The translations under genes and the position numbers were made by a program. Below, one piece after another: positions 6,904 through 12,628 of a stretch of 12,628 nt of DNA. This stretch comes from Actinomycetota bacterium (lineage in GTDB: Bacteria > Actinomycetota > Actinomycetes > Nanopelagicales > Nanopelagicaceae): contig CANCUC010000012.1 in assembly GCA_947381255.1 (NCBI GenBank), forward strand, positions 1 through 12,628, read 5' to 3'. The notes under the pieces are model-generated. The model was given only the letters and a program-made list of their open reading frames with translations, ran no database searches and was not told the origin of the DNA. The stretch's first letter is position 1. Each line of letters begins with the position of its first letter.

Positions 6904-8094
6904 TTAGCCAAGTGCTGCAGTTAGATTCTTAGAAGCAGATTGCATTGCAGCTCCGAACTTAGACTTACCGGAAGCCCAATCAGCAAATGCATTGTTCCAA
7001 TATGTCCATACGGTATTCATCGCTGCGATGTTAGGCATAGGAATGCACTGCGCACCGTAAGCACCGAATTTACCGATAACACTATTGCTATCAACGTTTG
7101 CAGCTGCTGCCATGCTGGCTGGGTATGAATTGTTCTTCGAGCTAAGAGCAGTTTGGAAATCAGCTGATTGCGCGACTTCACTGAGGAATTGACGTGCGAT
7201 CAACTTCTGCTTTGAGAAATTACTCAAATAGAGTGCCGATACTCCACTGAAGGCTCGAGCAGTTCCGCCATTCACAGATGGGATGCCGGAAAGGTCGTAT
7301 TTAATTCCGGCCTTATCTAAGCCATCAATGGACCATGGTCCAACAATCGCAAACGGTGCTTTTCCATTTGTAAAGGCAGATCCATCGTAGGTGTTTGACT
7401 TGTCAAAGAGTTTTTCGCTCAACCATTTGTCCATAAGAGATGCATTGCTTGCCAAGGCCTTTGAATATAGACCAACCTGCTTAGTGTTGATATATGTGCC
7501 TGATTTGTTTTGGAACACATACCCACCGAGTGAATCAAAGAATGGTTGTAAGAAATAGCCGTCCAAGTGAGTAACTACTCCAACCGAAGCTTTTCCAGAG
7601 GAAATTAATGAAGTCGAAGTGGATTCAAGATCTTTCCAAGTTTTTGGTGCACCCGATGGTACAAGTGACAAATTCGTAGCCAAGGCAATATTGCTCACGC
7701 TAAGTGGAACTCCCCAGATGGAATATTTGAAACTGACACCCTGAAGAACGGAAGCTGGGAAAAGGCTCTTATTAACCGTTTGTCCAAGCGAAACGACAAG
7801 ACCAGATGAAACCAGTGAGCCAGTGTTGTCATGCGTGACTTCAACGAGATCTGGTCCAGCGCCGGCCGGTGCTAGTTTTGCCATGCCACAATCGCCAAGA
7901 CCGCACTTTGCGACAATATTCAGCGTGACGTGATTCTTACTCGCCCAGGCAGAAGAAGCAACTTTATACGTAGATTCTTCTCCGGAATTTACCCAAATAG
8001 TCAAAGTTCCCGCGGCCTGCGCCGGAACTGATAAACCTGCCGCCATCATTGAGCCAACTAGCAGCCCCAATCCCAACCGCAACACTTTTTTCAT
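6904..8094 (-). CDS. malE: Maltose/maltodextrin-binding protein MalE, secreted, no lipobox
   Basis: Extracytoplasmic substrate-binding protein of 396 residues that delivers maltodextrins to MalFG. Residues 1-27 are a signal peptide (MKKVLRLGLG start, hydrophobic core, VPAQA|A cleavage near 27). There is no Cys at the cleavage site, so it is not a lipoprotein. The mature part begins GTLTIWVNSGEE, has GPDLVEVTHDNTG near residues 80-92 where MalE has its GPD...HD segment, then APFAIVGPWSIDG, and near the end MPNIAAMNTVWTYW, matching the MalE MPNIPQMSAFW block. Cysteines C64 and C69 (KCGLGDCG) are close enough for a disulfide, and C350 is single. The ATG at 8094 has a very strong Shine-Dalgarno. 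It is the first gene of the run, under a promoter with a palindromic operator. Specificity within alpha-glucans cannot be read from the sequence. Confidence 0.93.
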   Translation of the reverse strand: MKKVLRLGLGLLVGSMMAAGLSVPAQAAGTLTIWVNSGEESTYKVASSAWASKNHVTLNIVAKCGLGDCGMAKLAPAGAGPDLVEVTHDNTGSLVSSGLVVSLGQTVNKSLFPASVLQGVSFKYSIWGVPLSVSNIALATNLSLVPSGAPKTWKDLESTSTSLISSGKASVGVVTHLDGYFLQPFFDSLGGYVFQNKSGTYINTKQVGLYSKALASNASLMDKWLSEKLFDKSNTYDGSAFTNGKAPFAIVGPWSIDGLDKAGIKYDLSGIPSVNGGTARAFSGVSALYLSNFSKQKLIARQFLSEVAQSADFQTALSSKNNSYPASMAAAANVDSNSVIGKFGAYGAQCIPMPNIAAMNTVWTYWNNAFADWASGKSKFGAAMQSASKNLTAALG

Positions 8095-8096
8095 AA

Positions 8097-8106
8097 CCCC
8101 CCCTTT
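8097..8106 (-). promoter_or_regulatory. Strong malE ribosome binding site containing a G7 tract
   Basis: On the minus strand AAAGGGGGGG precedes TT-ATG of malE. It fixes the malE start and is much stronger than the sites of malF or cysE, in keeping with high binding-protein synthesis. The seven-G run could slip during replication and alter spacing. Confidence 0.75.
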
Positions 8107-8120
8107 GGAGTTTAAAAATT

Positions 8121-8136
8121 GTTAACGCGCGTTAAC
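8121..8136. promoter_or_regulatory. 16-bp perfect palindrome, probable LacI-family operator for malE
   Basis: GTTAACGC|GCGTTAAC is a perfect inverted repeat with a CG-rich centre, in the style of LacI-family operators. It begins 8 nt downstream of the malE -10, so it covers about the first 16 transcribed bases, where a bound repressor would block initiation or clearance. The divergent gene encodes a LacI-family protein, the obvious ligand. It also lies upstream of that gene and may allow autoregulation. The position and symmetry are seen; binding is inferred. Confidence 0.85.
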
Positions 8137-8144
8137 TATGGAGT

Positions 8145-8172
8145 AACATACCATTCGAGAAATACCTGTCAA
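8145..8172 (-). promoter_or_regulatory. malE promoter (-35 TTGACA, -10 TATGTT)
   Basis: On the minus strand TTGACA (8172-8167) is a perfect -35 hexamer. A 16-nt spacer leads to TATGTT (8150-8145). Transcription would start near 8138, just before the palindrome, giving a 5' leader of about 45 nt that ends in the strong malE ribosome site. Confidence 0.75.
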
Positions 8173-8217
8173 GAGTTTTCTGGAACAGTTTCTTCAAGGG
8201 CATGGAAAGGCGGGACG

Positions 8218-9222
8218 TTGGTCACTCGCGCAGATGTAGCGAAATTAGCTCAAGTTTCCGAAGCAACAGTTTCATTTACGCTCTCTGGCAAGCGCACAAT
8301 CAGCGAAAAAACAAAGGAACGTGTTTTCGCAGCGATTGAAGCTACTGGCTATAAGAGTAATTACGCCGCCAAAGTTCTGGCAGGCGGTAGATCGCCGATG
8401 GTAACCATGATGACGTACAACCTCTTCATGACCCCTCAGTCGCAAATTGATGGAGCACTCGTTGATGGAATCGTGAAAGGCGTGAGAGAAGCGGGCTTTC
8501 ATAGTGTGATTTGGCCAATTTTTGATGATGGACATTCAGATATTGACGTACTGCTGCAATTGAATTTTTCTGGCGGCGTGATTCTGATGAACGTTACGGA
8601 AAATGATCCACGAGCCCATGTCCTAAATAGCAATCGCATTCCTTTTGTGGTTCTTGGACGGACCAATGTTGGATTTTCATACAACTTCGTGGATCGAGAT
8701 TTTGACACGGTGTACAAGATTGCCTTCACGAAACTTAAAGAGTTGGGACATACCCGGATCGGAATATTGTCTGCGAATACCCCAATTACTAGTTACATGA
8801 AGAAGGCGGCCACATCTCTCAAACTTAAACTCGAAAACATAGATACGGTGAATACTCTCGAAGGCGGCATGGAAACTGCAAAGAACTTTAAGCGCGATTA
8901 CCCTGACGTCACGGGGATTGTGTCATCACTTGATATTGCCACTATCGGCTTTGTTAACTCAAGTGCTCAATATGGATTGTTGATTCCAAAAGATCTTTCA
9001 ATAATCGGAGTGAACATGCTTGAGATTCAGGCGGAGTCATCTAGGCCCAAAATATCAACCGTGAAATTTGATGCGTTTGAGATGGCTCGCTCTTGTGGTC
9101 GAATGGTGGTTGAAGCCATATTGGCGGGCAAAGATGCCAAAAGTAAGAAAAATGAGCTGTGGATCGGTGATTTTGAAGACCGAGGTTCCACCGCAACGCC
9201 TAGAAGAACTGGATCAAAATGA
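8218..9222 (+). CDS. LacI-family transcriptional regulator, probable repressor of the mal genes
   Basis: DNA-binding sugar-sensing regulator of 334 residues from the TTG at 8218. That start is chosen because AAAGG lies 7 nt upstream and the protein then begins VTRADVAKLAQVSEATVSF, exactly the LacI helix-turn-helix. The frame is open back to a TTG at 8119, but those 33 codons would run through the operator and malE promoter and match nothing in the family. The hinge segment is GYKSNYAAKVLAGGRS (about 44-59), followed by a periplasmic-binding-protein-like effector domain with TYNLFM, FVVLGRTNV, ELGHTRIGIL and SIIGVNM as family strands. The recognition helix has Phe at position 20 (TVSFTLSG), where Arg or Tyr is common. 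The gene overlaps the GH13 gene by 4 nt (ATGA) and is divergent from malE, so control of malE through the palindrome at 8121-8136 is the natural reading. The effector is probably a maltodextrin, by inference. Confidence 0.92.
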   Translation: MVTRADVAKLAQVSEATVSFTLSGKRTISEKTKERVFAAIEATGYKSNYAAKVLAGGRSPMVTMMTYNLFMTPQSQIDGALVDGIVKGVREAGFHSVIWPIFDDGHSDIDVLLQLNFSGGVILMNVTENDPRAHVLNSNRIPFVVLGRTNVGFSYNFVDRDFDTVYKIAFTKLKELGHTRIGILSANTPITSYMKKAATSLKLKLENIDTVNTLEGGMETAKNFKRDYPDVTGIVSSLDIATIGFVNSSAQYGLLIPKDLSIIGVNMLEIQAESSRPKISTVKFDAFEMARSCGRMVVEAILAGKDAKSKKNELWIGDFEDRGSTATPRRTGSK

Positions 9223-11042
9223 GTAAAGATTTCGGACTCACTGGTTTTCCACATCACGATGGAAGTGAACTCTATGTAAGCAATGACGCGCCAAATATTG
9301 GTGATGAAATCAAGTTAAAAGTTCGTATCCCTCATGGATACAAATTTAGAGAGGGATTCATCCGCGTGTATGAGGATGCAGAGCCTAGAACCCTCAAGTT
9401 GAAGCGAAGTAAAGTCGATTCGACGGAGAGTTGGTATGAGGTTTCGATAGTCATCCGAAATACCACAACACTCTATAGATTTGTTTTTATCGACAAGAGT
9501 AAATATGAGTGGCTAAACGCACACGGGATAACAGATCACGATGTGCATAGCAACAATGATTTTCAGATTGTTGCAATTCCAGAAAATCCAGAGTGGATTC
9601 ATTCTTCAGTTTTTTATCAAATTTTTCCAGATCGCTTTGCAAAGTCGGGAGAGATTAATCTGGTGCCAGATTGGGCTTATCCTCGAGAATGGAATGAGCT
9701 CCCCCGCGGCCGAAGCAAATTCACGGGTCAAGAACTTTATGGAGGAGATCTGCTTGGAGTACAGCAGCACCTAGATCACCTCACAGCGTTGGGGGTTAAT
9801 GGGATCTACTTCACTCCCCTCTTCCCATCGCGCTCAAATCATCGCTATGACGCGACCAGCTTTGACCGTGTCGATCCCGTCCTCGGCGGAGATCGGGCGC
9901 TTCAATCGCTTCTCAAAGCTGCGCGTGGCAAAGGAGTGAGAATCCTCGGGGATTTAACTTCAAATCATTGCGGGATGGGACATGATTGGCTTTCAAGGGC
10001 AAAGGCAAACCCCAAGGGAGAAGAGAGATCTTTTTTCTACTGGGATAAGAAAATTAAATGGGGCTACGTCGGATGGTACGGCTTGGAGTCATTGCCAAAA
10101 TTGAATTACTCTTCTAAAGCTCTTCGCAAAAGGATGTACGAATCCAAAAATTCGATTGTAAAGAAATGGATTTCCCCGAAGTACGGGATGGCCGGTTGGA
10201 GAATCGATGTTGGAAATATGACCGGAGTCCAGGGTGCGGATGACTTTCACGACGAGGTAATGGTGGGCATTAGAAAAGCCATGAAGGAGGAGAACCCTGA
10301 TACTTGGCTAGTTGCAGAAAACGGAGATTTTAAAGCGAGTGATTTAAATGGATTGGGTTGGCAAGGGGCCATGAATTATCAAGGCTTCATGCGCCCATTT
10401 TGGAATTGGATTAATAAGAATCCTGAAATCACGGGAGGCTTCCAAGGTTTGCCTTTTGAGATGCCGCGAATCAATGGAAGACAACTAGTGGCATCCATGA
10501 CTGAATTCAATGCCTCAATCCCTTGGCGATCTCTGACAGCAAGCATGCTCTTGCTAGATTCACATGACACGGCGCGTTTCAGAACGGTAGTGCTTGGAGA
10601 TAAGAAGGCTCATCAGGCTGCCATGACAATGATGCTGACCTATCCTGGGGTCCCTTCCATTTTTGCCGGCGACGAAATTGGTCTTGAGGGTTCCTGGGGC
10701 GAAGACGCAAGACGAACCATTAATTGGGATGATCGATCTGCCTGGGATATCGAATTCTTCGAGGAAGTTAAGAAGTTAGTGAAATTGCGAAAGACACATC
10801 GTGCACTTAGCCATGGCGGATTGCGCTGGATTGCCATCGAAGATGAGTACCTTGCATACCTACGTGAATCGAAGCGTCAATCAATACTTGTTTTTGTTTC
10901 CCGAGGACCAGTCGTGGCTTCCTTGGACCTGAGCAAATACGGATATAAAGTCTCAAAAACTTTGTATGGGGTTGAGGCGAACGGATCTCGTATCAATATT
11001 AAGGCGAAAACCGCTACTCAAGGTGTTTGGCTTCTCCACTAA
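9219..11042 (+). CDS. Cytoplasmic GH13 alpha-glucan hydrolase (maltodextrin glucosidase/cyclomaltodextrinase/neopullulanase type)
   Basis: Hydrolyses alpha-glucosidic bonds of imported oligosaccharides. It has 607 residues and no signal peptide, close in size to E. coli MalZ. Residues 1-125 form an N-terminal beta domain (PHHDGSELYV; GDEIKLKVRIP) like that of MalZ and neopullulanases. The catalytic barrel starts at WIHSSVFYQIFPDRF (126-140). GH13 conserved regions are region VI GVNGIYFTP (192-200), region I DLTSNH (245-250), region II GWRIDVGN with nucleophile D330, region III LVAENGD with acid/base E367, and region IV LLDSHD with D450. The C-terminal beta domain runs from about 535. All catalytic residues are present. 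It starts inside the LacI stop codon (ATGA), so the two are co-translated. The exact specificity (glucosidase, cyclodextrinase or pullulan hydrolase) cannot be settled from motifs. The gene ends convergently on argG, with stops overlapping by 3 nt. Confidence 0.92.
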   Translation: MSKDFGLTGFPHHDGSELYVSNDAPNIGDEIKLKVRIPHGYKFREGFIRVYEDAEPRTLKLKRSKVDSTESWYEVSIVIRNTTTLYRFVFIDKSKYEWLNAHGITDHDVHSNNDFQIVAIPENPEWIHSSVFYQIFPDRFAKSGEINLVPDWAYPREWNELPRGRSKFTGQELYGGDLLGVQQHLDHLTALGVNGIYFTPLFPSRSNHRYDATSFDRVDPVLGGDRALQSLLKAARGKGVRILGDLTSNHCGMGHDWLSRAKANPKGEERSFFYWDKKIKWGYVGWYGLESLPKLNYSSKALRKRMYESKNSIVKKWISPKYGMAGWRIDVGNMTGVQGADDFHDEVMVGIRKAMKEENPDTWLVAENGDFKASDLNGLGWQGAMNYQGFMRPFWNWINKNPEITGGFQGLPFEMPRINGRQLVASMTEFNASIPWRSLTASMLLLDSHDTARFRTVVLGDKKAHQAAMTMMLTYPGVPSIFAGDEIGLEGSWGEDARRTINWDDRSAWDIEFFEEVKKLVKLRKTHRALSHGGLRWIAIEDEYLAYLRESKRQSILVFVSRGPVVASLDLSKYGYKVSKTLYGVEANGSRINIKAKTATQGVWLLH

Positions 11043-12370
11043 TTACTTTCGATCTCGCCAATCAACTTAAATTCACTCGCACCGAGTTGGCCCTGCTTTG
11101 TGTAAAGCTCCAACTTCTCGCGAGTATCAGCGATATCCAAGTTACGCATAGTGAGCTGTCCGATGCGATCGGTTGGACCAAATGCGGAGTTCTCGTTGCG
11201 CTCCATCGAGAGTTTCTCGGGGTGGTAGCTCAGGTGAGGACCTGTGGTGTTAATGATGGAGAAGTCATCACCGCGGCGTAGGCGGATAGTGACTGTGCCT
11301 GTGACAGCAGAAGCAACCCAACGAGTGAGAGATTCACGAAGCATGAGTGACTGTGGATCAAACCAGCGACCCTCATATAACAAGCGACCAAGGCGACGAC
11401 CTTCGGCATGGTAATTCGCGATGGTATCTTCGTTGTGAATTGCAGAGATCAATCGCTCGTAGGCGATAAAGAGCAGCGCCATTCCAGGTGCTTCATAAAT
11501 GCCGCGAGACTTCGCTTCAATAATTCTATTTTCAATCTGATCAGCCATGCCCAAACCATGGCGACCACCGATTGCATTAGCTTCACGCATCAACTCAACT
11601 GAGTCAGTAAATGACTTTCCATTAATTGAAACCGGACGACCTTGCGAATATTCGATAATCACATCTTCAGAATCAATGACGACTGATGGATCCCAAAACT
11701 TAACGCCCATGATGGGATCAACAATTTCGATGGAAGCATCTAGCTCTTCAAGATTCTTCGCCTCATGAGTTGCACCCAAGATATTTGCATCCGTTGAGTA
11801 AGCCTTCTCGGTGCTATCGCGATAAGGCAAGTTGTGTGCAACCAACCACTCGGACATCTCCTTACGGCCACCGAGTTCGGTGACAAAATCTGCATCAAGC
11901 CATGGCTTGTAAATACGGAGCGCAGGATTTGCGAGCAATCCGTAGCGATAGAAACGTTCGATGTCATTGCCTTTGTAGGTTGATCCATCGCCCCAGATCG
12001 AGCAGTCATCCTGCAACATCGCCCGCACGAGAAGAGTGCCGGTTACGGCGCGACCAAGTGGGGTGGTGTTGAAATATTGTTTTCCGCCGGAGCGAATATG
12101 GAAAGCTCCGCAAGCAATAGCAGCCAAGCCTTCTTCGACAAGTGCAAGCTTGCAGTCGATCAGTCGAGCGTTCTCCGCGCCATAAGCGAGCGCACGACCT
12201 GGAATCGAATCAATATCGGTCTCGTCATATTGGCCAAGGTCAGCGGTGTAAGTAAAAGGTACAGCTCCCTTTTCGCGCATCCATGCCACGGCGACTGAGG
12301 TATCAAGTCCACCCGAGAAGGCGATTCCGACTTTTTCTCCAACGGGCAGCGATGCGAGCACTTTTGACAT
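11039..12370 (-). CDS. argG: Argininosuccinate synthase, E. coli-like long form
   Basis: Joins citrulline and aspartate, using ATP, to give argininosuccinate in arginine synthesis, in the cytoplasm. It has 443 residues and resembles E. coli ArgG (447) throughout rather than the roughly 400-residue form. Landmarks are the ATP pyrophosphatase loop SGGLDTS (19-25), YGAENARLIDC, YFNTTPLGRAVTGT, WGDGSTYKGNDIERFYRYG, EKAYSTDANILGATHEAK, IGGRHGLGMADQIENRIIEAKSRGIYEAPG (read in two parts), and RIGQLTMRNLDIADTREKL near the end. The ATG at 12370 has only a weak ribosome site. A candidate -10 AATAAT on the minus strand lies at 12396-12391. It stands alone, with no other arginine gene in the window; its divergent neighbour is a secreted protein. 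Confidence 0.96.
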   Translation of the reverse strand: MSKVLASLPVGEKVGIAFSGGLDTSVAVAWMREKGAVPFTYTADLGQYDETDIDSIPGRALAYGAENARLIDCKLALVEEGLAAIACGAFHIRSGGKQYFNTTPLGRAVTGTLLVRAMLQDDCSIWGDGSTYKGNDIERFYRYGLLANPALRIYKPWLDADFVTELGGRKEMSEWLVAHNLPYRDSTEKAYSTDANILGATHEAKNLEELDASIEIVDPIMGVKFWDPSVVIDSEDVIIEYSQGRPVSINGKSFTDSVELMREANAIGGRHGLGMADQIENRIIEAKSRGIYEAPGMALLFIAYERLISAIHNEDTIANYHAEGRRLGRLLYEGRWFDPQSLMLRESLTRWVASAVTGTVTIRLRRGDDFSIINTTGPHLSYHPEKLSMERNENSAFGPTDRIGQLTMRNLDIADTREKLELYTKQGQLGASEFKLIGEIESN

Positions 12371-12456
12371 GGGTTGAGCCTACCTGCCTCATTATTCTCA
12401 GCCAAAAATAAGGAAAATTCCCTTGGAGTTGAAAATAATTGTCATAGCCTTCCCTC
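12371..12456. promoter_or_regulatory. Divergent intergenic region between argG and a secreted-protein gene
   Basis: These 86 nt must hold promoters for both directions. On the minus strand AATAAT (12396-12391) is a possible -10 for argG, giving a leader of about 14 nt; its -35 (AATTTT) is poor. On the plus strand TTGAAA (12429-12434) resembles a -35, but no good -10 stands at the usual spacing. I see no convincing arginine-repressor-type palindrome. Confidence 0.4.
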
Positions 12457-12628
12457 ATGACTTTTAAAGTAAAAAGCAGCCTTGTTGCCCTAATCGCACT
12501 AACAATGATCGGAGCAACCGCGCTCCCTGCAGATGCGGCGACTAAGGCGACGCCAAAGCCATCAATCACCGGCGCACCGCGTGCCGGAGGTTTCGGTGAT
12601 GGAGCCAACGCCCAGGCATTCGCGAAGT
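12457..12628 (+). CDS. Small secreted protein with signal peptide, partial, C-terminus off the right edge
   Basis: Translated by hand from the ATG at 12457: 57 codons remain open at the window end. Residues 1-27 are a clear Sec signal peptide: basic start MTFKVK, hydrophobic SSLVALIALTMIGATAL, then PADA|A with an AxA-type cleavage near residue 27. The start of the mature protein is rich in Thr, Lys, Pro, Gly and Ala (ATKATPKPSITGAPRAGGFG), a low-complexity linker common in exported actinobacterial proteins. No domain can be recognised in what is present. There is no good Shine-Dalgarno (TCCCTC precedes the ATG), so a leaderless transcript or a weak site is possible. Divergent from argG. Function unknown. 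Confidence 0.72.
   Translation, partial: MTFKVKSSLVALIALTMIGATALPADAATKATPKPSITGAPRAGGFGDGANAQAFAK

Noticed and set aside
8119..8217. N-terminal extension of the LacI regulator from a TTG at 8119
   Set aside because: It would translate the operator and the malE promoter region, has no ribosome site, and the residues match nothing in LacI proteins; the TTG at 8218 with AAAGG upstream starts exactly at the helix-turn-helix.
8950..8960. GTTAAC half-site inside the LacI gene as an auxiliary operator
   Set aside because: Only one 6-bp arm is present, with no matching second arm; such a hexamer is expected by chance.
12303..12608. Minus-strand open frame over the argG start and the secreted-protein start
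   Set aside because: It lies antisense to a clear signal peptide and overlaps the argG start in another frame; its residues are compositionally odd and match no family.

Overview
The window looks like part of a small, compact, mid-GC actinobacterial chromosome (GC in the mid 40s to about 50 percent by eye, not computed). Intergenic gaps are short, start and stop codons overlap, and the encoded proteins have an actinobacterial flavour: an intracellular GH13 enzyme with a 'PHHDGSELYV' N-terminus, a CysE/CysK pair, and short secreted proteins with AxA signal peptides. A freshwater planktonic actinobacterium of the acI/Nanopelagicales kind is my best guess. This is inference; no rRNA or marker gene is present.

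Layout. Positions 1-1339 (minus strand) hold cysK followed by cysE, the last two steps of cysteine synthesis; cysE runs off the left edge. Positions 1441-8094 (minus strand) hold a long collinear run: malE, an intergenic terminator-like hairpin, malF, malG, an alpha/beta-hydrolase esterase, an SGNH hydrolase and a Tat-exported multicopper oxidase. Positions 8095-8217 are a divergent control region with a 16-bp perfect palindrome and a good -35/-10 promoter reading into malE. Positions 8218-11042 (plus strand) hold a LacI-family regulator and a cytoplasmic GH13 alpha-glucan hydrolase that overlap by 4 nt. Positions 11039-12370 (minus strand) hold argG, whose stop codon overlaps the GH13 stop convergently. 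After an 86-bp divergent gap, the first 57 codons of a small secreted protein (plus strand) run off the right edge. No stretch longer than 125 bases lacks a gene. I saw no tRNA, rRNA, CRISPR array, insertion sequence or attachment site.

How the genes work together. Positions 3504-11042 form one maltodextrin (or related alpha-glucan oligosaccharide) uptake and breakdown locus: MalE binds the sugar outside, MalFG carries it in, GH13 cuts it inside, and the LacI-type protein probably represses malE from the palindrome at the start of the malE transcript. There is no ATPase gene, so a shared MsiK/MalK-type subunit elsewhere is implied. The oddities are an E. coli-style MalF with a large extracytoplasmic domain, a MalE with no lipoprotein cysteine, two co-transcribed hydrolases (one lacking the usual catalytic Asp), and a multicopper oxidase at the end of the same run. 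This block sits between housekeeping cysteine and arginine genes and may be an accessory island.
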